From Tropicimonas sediminicola (GTDB lineage: Bacteria; Pseudomonadota; Alphaproteobacteria; Rhodobacterales; Rhodobacteraceae): a DNA stretch of 64,000 nt. A program made the position numbers and the translations under genes. Positions 1 to 8,104 of this stretch are shown here, piece after piece; position 1 is the stretch's first letter; every line of letters begins with the position of its first letter. Location of the stretch: positions 1 through 64,000 of the forward strand of contig NZ_FZOY01000007.1 in NCBI RefSeq assembly GCF_900188335.1, read 5' to 3'. The notes below the pieces were generated by a model. The model was given only the letters and a program-made list of their open reading frames with translations, did no database searches and was not told the DNA's origin.

Positions 1-99
1 TCAAATCAAGAAGGGCAAAGGTGGACGACTTTTACGCCGCCCGCAGCAGGGTCATCCCGCCGCTACCGTGGCCGACTTTCTCACCGCCGTTCTCATGAT
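1..99. other. No supportable gene at left edge
   Basis: Short open stretches exist in several frames. One minus-strand frame ends at 33-35, and a plus-strand frame ends at a TGA at 96-98. The minus-strand frame would have to start inside the tRNA, and the plus-strand frame runs off the window edge with no recognisable motif. I see nothing here that can be called. Confidence 0.5.
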
Positions 100-189
100 T
101 GGCGGAGGCGGTGGGATTCGAACCCACGGTACGCTTTCACGTACGCCGGTTTTCAAGACCGGTGCATTCGACCACTCTGCCACGCCTCC
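100..189 (-). tRNA. tRNA-Ser (UGA)
   Basis: This is a 90-nt class II tRNA on the minus strand. The acceptor arms GGAGGCG and CGCCTCC pair perfectly, followed by discriminator G and an encoded CCA. The anticodon loop reads CTTGAAA, giving anticodon UGA. The long variable arm (CGTACGTGAAAGCGTACG region) and a standard T-loop GGTTCGAATCC fit serine. It reads UCA and UCG codons. It stands alone, transcribed divergently from the SPOR-domain lipoprotein gene. Confidence 0.97.
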
Positions 190-404
190 AGCAGACCCCC
201 GATAGACCCTGGCCGACGATTCTGAAAGCCTCGGCGTGCAACGACTGCCAGCGAATGTCGCTCCAGCCGCGCCTCGGGCCTTCCCCAAAGGCGGATCTGC
301 CTGTATAACTTTTGCAAATCGGGTCGAAAACGGCCTGAAAGCGAGCGGTGGGGTCGTCGGCCGGCCCCAAACAAGCGCGAACAACGCGCGAAAAGGGGTC
401 AAGC

Positions 405-1511
405 ATGGGCGGACACGGGCGGATTCTGTTCCTCGGAGCGTCACTTATCACTCTCACTGTATCTGGCTGCATGGAGGGCGGGCTCGGCACGTCCAAGGAG
501 CCGGGCGGCGAGGCGACGGCATTTTCCGAACGTCCGGCGGCCACGCGACTTGTCGAACGGGATGTCGAGGCCCCCGAGGTCTTCCAGGTGTCCGACAAGG
601 GCCTGTGGGACGGGCGCCCCTCGCTCGGTGGCGTCTGGGTTGCCCATCCCGACGTGACAGCGCCGGAACGCGTCGTCATCCGCAACGAGAGCAATGGCCA
701 GTTCGTGATCGGCGCCCTGTTCAAGCGCGAGCGGGAAAACCCGGGACCGACCCTGCAGGTGTCTTCCGATGCAGCCTCCGCACTCGGGCTGCTCGCCGGG
801 CAACCGACGCCCCTCAACGTCACGGCCCTTCGCCGCGAGGAACCGACCGAGGAAAGCGCCCCGGCGCCCGCCGAACCCGTGATGGCGGAAGTCGCCGAGC
901 CGGTCGAGGCCGCGCCAGTGGCCACCCCGGAACCGGCAGGCGAGGCGATCGCGGCCGGCACCATCGGCGGTAGCCTCCCGGCCGAGACCCAGGTTGCCGA
1001 GACGACCATTTCCCAGGACACCGAGGCTCTCGGGGCGTCCGCGGCGGATGTCGCCGCCATCGAATCCGCCCCGGCCAAGAAGCGCCAGTTCTGGAACCCG
1101 TTCCGCAAGAAGGCGCCGATCGAGGAGGTGACGCCCGTCGCGCTCACCCCGTCCGAAGCGTCGGCCGTCGCGCTCGCCACCACCGAGACGCTCTCGAGCG
1201 AGCCGCTGGCCGCGGTTGCCGACGAGCCCGCCTCGGCACCGGCAGCGATCCAGGACGCCCGCAAGGCCGGCTCGAGCATCGACAAGCCCTACGTGCAGAT
1301 CGGCATCTTCTCGGTCGAGGCGAACGCCAACAACACCGCCGAGGCCATGCGCCAGAATGGCGTTGTGCCGAAGGTCTACGAGCAGGAAAGCAGCGGCAAG
1401 ACGTTCTGGCGCGTGGTTGTCGGCCCCGCGACCTCCACGTCGGACCGGACGAACCTGCTCAAGAAAGTGAAGGCGCTCGGCTTCGCCGATGCCTACCCAG
1501 TCAACGGCTGA
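405..1511 (+). CDS. SPOR-domain lipoprotein
   Basis: A 368-residue envelope lipoprotein. The start at 405 gives a classic signal peptide ending in a lipobox (V-S-G-C at about residues 17-20), so the protein should be lipid-anchored after Cys20. Residues 30-270 are low complexity, rich in Ala, Pro and Glu, and probably a flexible periplasmic linker. The last 75 residues form a SPOR domain (YVQIGIFSVEANANNTAE onward, ending near GFADAYPVNG), a fold that binds denuded peptidoglycan glycans at division sites. The next gene is a D-alanyl-D-alanine carboxypeptidase 18 bp downstream, a pairing that fits septal wall remodelling. Earlier in-frame starts exist but would bury the lipobox. Confidence 0.88.
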   Translation: MGGHGRILFLGASLITLTVSGCMEGGLGTSKEPGGEATAFSERPAATRLVERDVEAPEVFQVSDKGLWDGRPSLGGVWVAHPDVTAPERVVIRNESNGQFVIGALFKRERENPGPTLQVSSDAASALGLLAGQPTPLNVTALRREEPTEESAPAPAEPVMAEVAEPVEAAPVATPEPAGEAIAAGTIGGSLPAETQVAETTISQDTEALGASAADVAAIESAPAKKRQFWNPFRKKAPIEEVTPVALTPSEASAVALATTETLSSEPLAAVADEPASAPAAIQDARKAGSSIDKPYVQIGIFSVEANANNTAEAMRQNGVVPKVYEQESSGKTFWRVVVGPATSTSDRTNLLKKVKALGFADAYPVNG

Positions 1512-1529
1512 CGGGTTAGAGATACGGCC

Positions 1530-2687
1530 ATGATGCGAAAGTTCACCGCTCTTCTGATTCTGGCCGCTTGCCTCGCCGCGTCTGCGGCGTCTGCGGCCTT
1601 CGAGACCCGGGCCACCTCTGCCTGGGTTCTGGACGAGACAACCGGCACGGTTCTTCTGTCGAAGAACGCGCAGACACCGCTGCCGCCGGCGTCGATGTCC
1701 AAGCTGATGACCCTCAACATGCTGTTCGAGGCGCTGGCCGACGGCCGCGTCACGCTCGACACCCGGTTCAGCGTTTCGGACAAGGCCGCCGCGATGGGCG
1801 GCTCCTCGATGTTCCTCACCCAGAAAGACCGACCGACGGTCGAGGAGCTCATCAAGGGCATCATCGTCCAGTCGGGCAACGACGCCTGCGTCGTGGTCGC
1901 GGAGGGGCTTGCCGGCACCGAGGAAGGCTTCGCCCGGCTGATGAACGAGCGTGGCCGCGCGATCGGACTGCGCAACTCGGTCTTCGCCAATTCTTCCGGC
2001 TGGCCGCATCCGAACCATCGCATGTCGATGGAAGATCTGGGCCTGCTGGCGACTCGGCTGATCGAGGACTTCCCGGAGTACTACGGCTACTTCGCGATGG
2101 AAGAATTCGCCTACGACGGCCGCGTGCCGTCGAACCACCAGAACCGCAACCCGCTACTGTCCCTCGGCATCGGCGCCGATGGCCTCAAGACCGGGCATAC
2201 CGCCGAGGCCGGCTATGGTCTCGTGGGGTCCGCCGTTCAGGGCAACCGCCGGATCGTGTTCGTGATCTCCGGCCTCGACAGCGAGACCGCCCGCGCCGAG
2301 GAAGCCGAAAGCGTGGTGAACTGGGCGTTCCGCCAGTTCGTCCAGAAAAAGATCGCCGACAAGGGCACCCGCCTCGCCACCGCGCCGGTCTGGATGGGAT
2401 CCAAGCAGACGGTGGGCATGGTGGTGCCCGAGGATCTCGAACTGCTGGTGCCCGCTGTCGTGCGCGGCGAGATCGAGGCCGAGATCACCTATGAAACGCC
2501 GCTGCGCGCGCCGATCGCGGCCGGCCAGCAGATCGGCACGCTGATCGTTGACCTTCCCGACCTGGCCCGTCAGGAACTGCCGCTGACGGCCGAGACGGAT
2601 ATCGCCCGGGGTGGCTTCCTGCCCCGGATCCGCACCGCCGCCTACGTTCTTTTCCGGCAGGTTACCGGACAGGCCGCGGGGCTCTGA
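1530..2687 (+). CDS. dacA: D-alanyl-D-alanine carboxypeptidase (PBP5/6 type)
   Basis: A 385-residue low-molecular-weight penicillin-binding protein. It removes the terminal D-Ala from peptidoglycan stem peptides in the periplasm. A cleavable signal peptide covers residues 1-22. The three active-site motifs are intact: S55-M-S-K58, S115-G-N117 and K220-T-G222. The C-terminal part (about 280-385) matches the beta-rich PBP5 C-terminal domain and ends in a likely amphipathic membrane anchor. The gene lies 18 bp after the SPOR lipoprotein and 4 bp before tmk, so it is probably cotranscribed with both. Which paralogue (dacA, dacC or dacF) cannot be told from one gene. Confidence 0.94.
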   Translation: MMRKFTALLILAACLAASAASAAFETRATSAWVLDETTGTVLLSKNAQTPLPPASMSKLMTLNMLFEALADGRVTLDTRFSVSDKAAAMGGSSMFLTQKDRPTVEELIKGIIVQSGNDACVVVAEGLAGTEEGFARLMNERGRAIGLRNSVFANSSGWPHPNHRMSMEDLGLLATRLIEDFPEYYGYFAMEEFAYDGRVPSNHQNRNPLLSLGIGADGLKTGHTAEAGYGLVGSAVQGNRRIVFVISGLDSETARAEEAESVVNWAFRQFVQKKIADKGTRLATAPVWMGSKQTVGMVVPEDLELLVPAVVRGEIEAEITYETPLRAPIAAGQQIGTLIVDLPDLARQELPLTAETDIARGGFLPRIRTAAYVLFRQVTGQAAGL

Positions 2688-2691
2688 ACCG

Positions 2692-3345
2692 ATGCCCGCC
2701 CCCGAGGCCCGCCGCGGGGTCTTCATCACCTTCGAAGGTATCGACGGCTCCGGCAAGTCGACCCAGGCCCGCCGTCTCTACGAGGCGCTGGCGGCGCGGG
2801 GTCATTCCGTGGACCTGACCCGCGAGCCCGGTGGCTCCGAGGGCGCGGAACAGATCCGCAGCCTGGTTCTCGAGGGCGACCCGGACCGCTGGTCCGCCGA
2901 AACCGAGATCCTGCTGTTCACCGCGGCACGGCGCGACCATCTTGAAAAACGCATCTGGCCTGCGCTCGACGCGGGACGGATCGTCATCTGCGACCGGTTT
3001 GCCGACAGCACCCGGCTCTACCAGGGACTGCGCGGCCCCGGCCTGCGCCAGCAGGTGGACCGGCTGCACGAGATGATGATCGGAACCGAGCCCGACATCA
3101 CCTTTGTCATCGACCTCGACCCAGCCACCGGCCTCAGCCGCGCCAAGGGGCGGCAGACCGCCGAGGAGCGGTTCGAGGATTTCGGCGAGGGTCTGCAGCG
3201 GCAGATGCGCGACGGCTTTCTCGACCTCGCACGCGCGCATCCCGAGCGCTTCATCGTGATCGACGGTGCGCGCAGCCCCGATGCTGTGGCAGCCGACGTG
3301 CTTGACCGTGCGTCGGCCCGCCTGCCCCGGCCCGTCGCGGGCTGA
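2692..3345 (+). CDS. tmk: Thymidylate kinase
   Basis: A 217-residue dTMP kinase that phosphorylates dTMP to dTDP in the cytoplasm. The P-loop GIDGSGKST is at residues 16-24. The DRF motif (CDRFADSTRLYQG, about residue 100) contacts dTMP. The LID region around KGRQTAEERFEDF is also present. The start at 2692 follows the dacA stop by 4 bp and gives the usual family length; an upstream in-frame ATG would add an unrelated tail overlapping dacA. The TGA stop overlaps the holB ATG (TGATG), implying translational coupling. The tmk-holB order is widely conserved in bacteria. Confidence 0.97.
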   Translation: MPAPEARRGVFITFEGIDGSGKSTQARRLYEALAARGHSVDLTREPGGSEGAEQIRSLVLEGDPDRWSAETEILLFTAARRDHLEKRIWPALDAGRIVICDRFADSTRLYQGLRGPGLRQQVDRLHEMMIGTEPDITFVIDLDPATGLSRAKGRQTAEERFEDFGEGLQRQMRDGFLDLARAHPERFIVIDGARSPDAVAADVLDRASARLPRPVAG

Positions 3346-4487
3346 TGAGCGACATCGACGACATTCCCGAGCCGGACCGGCTTGCAGGCGCGCCTCACCC
3401 GCGCGATGCGCGCGAACTCATCGGACAGGGCGAGGCAGAGGCGACCTTTCTCGAGGCCTTCACCTCCGGCAGGCTGCACCACGCCTGGCTGATCACCGGG
3501 CCGCGCGGGGTCGGCAAGGCCACGCTCGCCTGGCGGATCGCCCGTTTCCTGCTGACCGCCCCCGATCCCGGCGGCGAAGACAGCCTGTTCGGCGCCCCGC
3601 CGCCTCCGACGACGCTCGACGTCGATCCGGAGAACCCGGTCTCCCGCCGGATGCAGGCGCTCTCGGAACCGCGGCTGTTCCTGCTGCGCCGCCCGTGGGA
3701 CCCAAAAGCCAAGCGTCTGCGCCAGGAGATCACGGTCGACGAGGCACGCAAGCTCAAGGGCTTCTTCTCGATGTCCTCGGCCGATGGCGGCCGTCGCGTG
3801 GTGATCGTCGACGCGGCCGACGAGATGAACACCGCCGCGGCCAACTCGGTGCTGAAGCTCCTGGAGGAGCCCCCTGCCCGCGCCGTTCTGCTGCTGATCT
3901 CGCACCAGCCCTCGCGACTGCTGCCGACGATCCGCTCGCGCTGCCGGACCCTGCGGTGCCAGCCGCTCGAAGCCGACGAGATGGCCCGCGCGCTTGAAGC
4001 CGCCGGCGCGCCGATGCCGGATGACCCGGCCCCGCTCGGCGCGCTCTCGGGCGGATCGGTCGGGCTTGCGCATCAACTCCTCACCGAAGACGGGCTCGCG
4101 CTCTATGGCGCCATCGTGCGGCTGTTCGAGGGAGCGCCCCGGATCGACCGGGAACGCGCCCTTGCCTTCTGCGACATGGTCGGCGCCCGCGGCAGCGAGG
4201 TGACCATCGACCAGGTCCTGCAGATGCTGGACCTGTTCCTGTCCCGCCTCGCCCGCGCCGGCGTTTTCGGTCCGCCCGCCCCGGAGGCGGCCCCCGGAGA
4301 GGCTGCGCTGATGTCCCGCCTCTGCCCGCATTCAGGCGCGGCGCGCCAATGGGCGACGCTGCAACAGGCCGTCAGCGAACGGACGAGGCATGGCGTCGCC
4401 GTCAACCTTGACCCCGCCGCGCTGCTGCTTGATACGGTGCTCAAGATGAACGCGGCGGCCCAGGAGGGATCGCCCGCGCCAGATTGA
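3345..4487 (+). CDS. holB: DNA polymerase III subunit delta'
   Basis: A 380-residue clamp-loader subunit. It is an AAA+ protein that works with DnaX and HolA to load the beta clamp. The P-loop GPRGVGKAT is at residues 52-60. The sensor-type segment NSVLKLLEEPP and the IRSRC motif carrying the arginine finger are clear. The cysteine zinc module found after Walker A in enterobacterial delta' is not visible here. The C-terminal 150 residues would form the collar domain. It overlaps tmk by one base and is followed 10 bp later by tatD, a common order. Confidence 0.93.
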   Translation: MSDIDDIPEPDRLAGAPHPRDARELIGQGEAEATFLEAFTSGRLHHAWLITGPRGVGKATLAWRIARFLLTAPDPGGEDSLFGAPPPPTTLDVDPENPVSRRMQALSEPRLFLLRRPWDPKAKRLRQEITVDEARKLKGFFSMSSADGGRRVVIVDAADEMNTAAANSVLKLLEEPPARAVLLLISHQPSRLLPTIRSRCRTLRCQPLEADEMARALEAAGAPMPDDPAPLGALSGGSVGLAHQLLTEDGLALYGAIVRLFEGAPRIDRERALAFCDMVGARGSEVTIDQVLQMLDLFLSRLARAGVFGPPAPEAAPGEAALMSRLCPHSGAARQWATLQQAVSERTRHGVAVNLDPAALLLDTVLKMNAAAQEGSPAPD

Positions 4488-4497
4488 GCCGAGCAAG

Positions 4498-5301
4498 ATG
4501 CCCCTACCCGAGATCGTCGACAGCCACTGCCACCTCGATTTCCCCGATTTCGAAGGCCAGCATTCCGAGATCGTCGCCCGCGCGGCCGAAGCCGGGGTGA
4601 CCCGGATGGTGACGATCTGCACCAGGTTGCGGCTGGAGCCGCAGGTCCGGGCAATTGCCGAAGCGCACGATCCGGTCTTCTACGCCGCCGGCACCCACCC
4701 GATGAGCGCCGCCGACGAGCCGCTCGCCACGGTGGAAGAACTCGTCGCGCTGGCCGCCCACCCCAAGTTCGTGGGGATCGGCGAGACCGGGCTCGACTAT
4801 CACTACACCGCGGAAAGCGCGGGGGTGCAGCAGGAAAGCCTGCGCATCCATATCGAGGCCTGCCGCCGCACTGGCCTGCCGCTGATCATACATTCTCGCG
4901 ACGCTGACGAGGACATGGCCCGGATCCTCTCCGAAGAGCACACCGCGGGTGCCTATACCTGCGTCATGCATTGCTTCAGCTCTGGCGCCGGGCTCGCGCA
5001 GGCCGCGCTGGAGCTGGGGTTCTACCTCTCGATGTCCGGCATCGCCGCCTTCCCCCGCAGCAAGGAGCTGCGCGAAATCTTCGCCGCCGCCCCGGTCGAC
5101 AGGATCCTCGTGGAGACCGACGCCCCCTACCTCGCGCCGCCCCCCTATCGCGGCAAGCGTAACGAGCCCGCCTATACCGCCCACACGGCAAGGGTCGGCG
5201 CCGAGATCTTCGGCCTCGACTACGCGGAGTTCGCCGCCCGCACCTCGGCCAATTTCGACCGCCTGTTCTCCAAGGCCGCCGCCTGGGCCAAGGCCGCCTG
5301 A
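4498..5301 (+). CDS. tatD: TatD-family metal-dependent hydrolase
   Basis: A 267-residue TIM-barrel metal-dependent hydrolase of the TatD/YcfH family. Members are cytoplasmic 3'-5' DNases or related phosphoesterases. Metal ligands are visible in DSHCHLDFP near the N-terminus (H-x-H), GIGETGLDYHY (catalytic Glu), the IIHSRDAD histidine, a later MHCF histidine and the ETDAPYLAPPPYRGKRNEP block near the C-terminus. The stop overlaps the next ATG by one base. The position after holB is the usual bacterial one (ycfH-like). The exact substrate is not proven. Confidence 0.92.
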   Translation: MPLPEIVDSHCHLDFPDFEGQHSEIVARAAEAGVTRMVTICTRLRLEPQVRAIAEAHDPVFYAAGTHPMSAADEPLATVEELVALAAHPKFVGIGETGLDYHYTAESAGVQQESLRIHIEACRRTGLPLIIHSRDADEDMARILSEEHTAGAYTCVMHCFSSGAGLAQAALELGFYLSMSGIAAFPRSKELREIFAAAPVDRILVETDAPYLAPPPYRGKRNEPAYTAHTARVGAEIFGLDYAEFAARTSANFDRLFSKAAAWAKAA

Positions 5302-6098
5302 TGGCCGAGCTGCGCTTCACCATCCTCGGCTGCGGCTCGTCTGGCGGCGTGCCCCGTGTCGGCGGGATATGGGGCGCCTGCGACCCGAAGAACCCGAAGA
5401 ACCGCCGCCTGCGCTGTTCACTCCTGGTCGAGCGGTTCGAAGGCGACAGCGTCACGCGCGTCCTGATCGACACCACCCCGGACATGCGCGAGCAACTGCT
5501 CGCCGCCGAGGTCGGCACGCTGGACGCCGTGGTCTATACCCACGACCACGCCGACCACACGCACGGCATCGACGACCTGCGCATGGTGGTCTTCAATCGG
5601 CAATCCCGGCTGCCGGTCTGGGCGGATCCGGCCACCCAGAACGCGCTGCTGCTCCGGTTCGGCTACGCCTTCGTCCAGCCGGAAGGGTCCAACTACCCGC
5701 CGATCCTCGACATGCACACGATCAACAAGCCCTTCGCCATCGAGGGCGCGGGGGGCGCGATCGAGTTCGCGCCGATCCACGTCCGTCACGGCGGCATCGA
5801 TGCGCTCGGCTTCCGGATCGGCAAGCTGGCCTACATGCCGGACGTGAACGAGATCCCCGAGGAAGCGTGGGAGCACCTCGCCGATCTGGACTGCTGGATC
5901 ATCGACGCCCTGCGCTACACTCCGCACCCCAGCCATGCCCATCTCGACATGGCGCTCGACTGGATCTCCCGCGCCGCCCCGCGCAGCGCCGTGCTCACCA
6001 ACCTCCATATCGACATGGACCACGACACTGTCGCGGGGGAGACACCCGACCACGTCGTCCCGGCCCATGACGGCATGGTCCTCGCCTGCGAAGTCTAG
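5301..6098 (+). CDS. MBL-fold phosphodiesterase (PhnP-like)
   Basis: A 265-residue metallo-beta-lactamase-fold protein. The binuclear metal motif H81-D-H-A-D85-H86 is followed by H88 and GIDDLR, the arrangement seen in PhnP-type phosphoribosyl cyclic phosphodiesterases and lipoate-biosynthesis neighbours. The N-terminus (ILGCGSSGGVPRVGGIWGAC) is characteristic of this branch, and late histidines at HVRHGG and NLHIDMDHD complete the site. No phn genes are nearby; the tatD-MBL pair is common in alphaproteobacteria. The family is secure, but the physiological substrate is unknown. Confidence 0.87.
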   Translation: MAELRFTILGCGSSGGVPRVGGIWGACDPKNPKNRRLRCSLLVERFEGDSVTRVLIDTTPDMREQLLAAEVGTLDAVVYTHDHADHTHGIDDLRMVVFNRQSRLPVWADPATQNALLLRFGYAFVQPEGSNYPPILDMHTINKPFAIEGAGGAIEFAPIHVRHGGIDALGFRIGKLAYMPDVNEIPEEAWEHLADLDCWIIDALRYTPHPSHAHLDMALDWISRAAPRSAVLTNLHIDMDHDTVAGETPDHVVPAHDGMVLACEV

Positions 6099-6101
6099 CC
6101 C

Positions 6102-7037
6102 ATGCTCGGCATCCTGATCTCGATCCTGCCGGTCTTCCTCGTGGTTGGTTTCGGCTACATCGCGGTGCGCAACAAGCTGTTCCCGGACCAGAGCGTCGAC
6201 GGCCTGATGATGTTCGCGCAGAACTTCGCGATCCCCGCGCTGCTGTTTCGCGCCATGTCCACGCTCGAACTCGGCGAGGCGTTCCACCCTGCCCTGTTCC
6301 TCAGCTACTACGGCGGCGCAACGGTCTCCTTCCTGCTCTGCCTGCTGGGAGCCCGACTGCTGTTCGAGCGCCCGTGGGAAGACAGTATCGCCATCGGCTT
6401 CTGCGGCCTGCTGGCCAACGGCCTGCTTCTCGGCGTGCCGGTCACCGAACAGGCCTTCGGGCCAGAGGCAACGGAATCGAACTTCGTCATCATCTCGGTC
6501 AATTCGCTCTACTGCTACGGCCTCGGCATCACCGCGATGGAGATCGCCCGCGCCCGCTCCAGCGGCGGCTCGCTGGCGCAGATGCCGATGCGGGTGCTGC
6601 GCGCGATGTTCCGAAACTCGCTGATCCTCGGGATCGGCGCCGGGCTGCTGGTCAACATCTCCGGCGTTACCCTGCCCGCCTTCTTCACCGAGGCGCTCGA
6701 CATGATGGCCCGCGCCGCCCTGCCGGCGGCCCTGTTCGGGCTTGGCGGTGTGCTCTGCTTCTACCGCCCCGAGGGCGACCTGCGCACCATCGCCTGGATC
6801 GTGCTCGCCTCGCTCGTCGTCCACCCGACGGTGACATGGCTCATCGGCTCCGCGACGTCGCTGCCCGAACCTGGCTTCCGCTCCGCCGTGACGATGGCGG
6901 CTATGGCGCCGGGGGTGAACACCTATCTCTTCGCCAACATGTACGGGGTGGCCCGCCGGGTCGTCGCCTCCGCCGTGCTCATCGGCACGGCGGTCTCGCT
7001 GTTCACGACCTGGGTCTGGCTCGCGCTGCTGCACTAA
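6102..7037 (+). CDS. AEC-family (auxin efflux carrier-like) transporter
   Basis: A 311-residue polytopic inner-membrane protein with about ten hydrophobic segments across its whole length, starting at residue 1 (MLGILISILPVFLVVGFGYI). The pattern is that of the Mem_trans/AEC family, whose bacterial members move malonate, malate and similar carboxylates. The segment MAPGVNTYLFANMYG near residue 270 matches the conserved C-terminal helix. It begins 3 bp after the preceding stop, so it probably ends that operon. The substrate cannot be inferred from context. Confidence 0.87.
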   Translation: MLGILISILPVFLVVGFGYIAVRNKLFPDQSVDGLMMFAQNFAIPALLFRAMSTLELGEAFHPALFLSYYGGATVSFLLCLLGARLLFERPWEDSIAIGFCGLLANGLLLGVPVTEQAFGPEATESNFVIISVNSLYCYGLGITAMEIARARSSGGSLAQMPMRVLRAMFRNSLILGIGAGLLVNISGVTLPAFFTEALDMMARAALPAALFGLGGVLCFYRPEGDLRTIAWIVLASLVVHPTVTWLIGSATSLPEPGFRSAVTMAAMAPGVNTYLFANMYGVARRVVASAVLIGTAVSLFTTWVWLALLH

Positions 7038-7047
7038 GCGGGCGGGC

Positions 7048-7091
7048 TTCTTCTGTCGGAAAGTATCCCGGGGGTCCGAGGGCAGCGCCCC
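7048..7091 (-). repeat. Dispersed intergenic repeat, copy 1
   Basis: Read on the minus strand this is a GC-rich pseudo-palindrome (GGGCGCTGCCC) followed by CCCCCGGGATACTTTCCGAC and AGAAGAAG. It is one of four similar elements in the window. It lies between the convergent ends of the AEC transporter and the pot-type permease, where it could also act as a terminator hairpin. Confidence 0.65.
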
Positions 7092-7104
7092 AGGTCCTGC
7101 GGCC

Positions 7105-8016
7105 TCAGCTGGGCGAGACGCCGCGCAGCCTCTCCGAACGCCGCCGCAACAGCTCGACCGTCGTCAGCAGGGCGATGGAGATCACGACGAGGATCGTCGC
7201 GACCGACAGGATCGCCGGAGAGATCTGCTCGCGGATGCCATTCCACATCTGGCGCGGGATCGTCTGCTGGTCATGCGCCGCCACGAAGAGCACCACCACC
7301 ACCTCGTCGAACGAGGTCACGAAGGCAAAGAGCGCGCCCGAGATCACGCCGGGCAGGATCAACGGCATGGTGATCTTGAAGAACGTCGTCGTCGGGTCCG
7401 CGCCGAGCGACGCGGCGGCCCGTGTCAGCGAATGGTCGAAGCCCACCAGCGTCGCCGTCACCGTGATGATGACGAAGGGGATGCCGAGCGTGGCATGCGC
7501 CATGATGATCCCGATGTAGGTATTGGCGAGACCGGTGGCCGAGTAGAAGAAGAACAGGCCGGTCGCGGTGATGATGATCGGCACGATCATCGGCGAGATC
7601 AGGACCGCCATGATCGTCCGCCGGAACGGCATCTCCGGCCGCGACAGGCCGAGCGCCGCAAGGGTGCCGAGGCAGGTCGCCAGCACCGTCGAGAAGAAGC
7701 CGATGATGACGGAGTTCTTGGCGGCGTTGATCCAGGCAGCATTCGCCCAGGCGTCGGCCCACCATGAGCCATCCCGCGCCGCCTCCGGATCGACCATGCC
7801 GAAGGTCAGCAGCATGTCGTACCAGCGGGTCGAATACCCCGTCGGATCGAAGCTGAGCATCTTCTCGGTAAAGGTGAAATACGGCTCGGCGTTGAAGCTC
7901 AGCGGGATCACGATCAGGATCGGCGCGATCAGGAACAGGAAGATCAGCCCGCAGATCACCAGGTAGGCGTAGTGCCAGATCTTCTCGAGCGGCGAGGCAT
8001 ATGTCGGCAGGGCCAT
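7105..8016 (-). CDS. ABC transporter permease, PotC-like
   Basis: A 303-residue inner-membrane permease of a polyamine/Fe/opine-type importer. It has six predicted helices and the cytoplasmic EAA loop (AAASLGADPTTTFFKITMP, about residue 200) that docks the ATPase. The start at 8016 gives MALPTYASP and follows the companion permease by 88 bp; longer in-frame options read through GC-rich intergenic sequence. It is the last gene of a four-gene minus-strand operon (ATPase, binding protein, PotB-like, PotC-like). Confidence 0.92.
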   Translation of the reverse strand: MALPTYASPLEKIWHYAYLVICGLIFLFLIAPILIVIPLSFNAEPYFTFTEKMLSFDPTGYSTRWYDMLLTFGMVDPEAARDGSWWADAWANAAWINAAKNSVIIGFFSTVLATCLGTLAALGLSRPEMPFRRTIMAVLISPMIVPIIITATGLFFFYSATGLANTYIGIIMAHATLGIPFVIITVTATLVGFDHSLTRAAASLGADPTTTFFKITMPLILPGVISGALFAFVTSFDEVVVVLFVAAHDQQTIPRQMWNGIREQISPAILSVATILVVISIALLTTVELLRRRSERLRGVSPS

Positions 8017-8040
8017 GGCGTTTCGTCCTTTCGGCTGGGC

Positions 8041-8089
8041 CGGGGGGCTAGCCCCCCAGACCCCCCAGGATTTTTCCGGACAGAAGATG
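8041..8089 (+). repeat. Dispersed intergenic repeat, copy 2
   Basis: A perfect palindrome GGGGGGCTAGCCCCCC (8042-8057) is followed by CCCCCCAGGATTTTTCCGGA and CAGAAGATG. It sits between the two permease genes, oriented against their transcription. The tail matches the elements at 7048, 25520 and 39081. Confidence 0.7.
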
Positions 8090-8104
8090 CATCGGCGGTC
8101 TCCC

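Noticed and set aside
33-99. A minus-strand protein tail ending at 33
   Set aside because: The frame has no start codon outside the tRNA-Ser gene and meets a stop within the anticodon loop.
441-2138. A 565-codon minus-strand frame over the SPOR and dacA genes
   Set aside because: It is Arg/Gly/Ala-rich shadow sequence opposite two genes with clear motifs.
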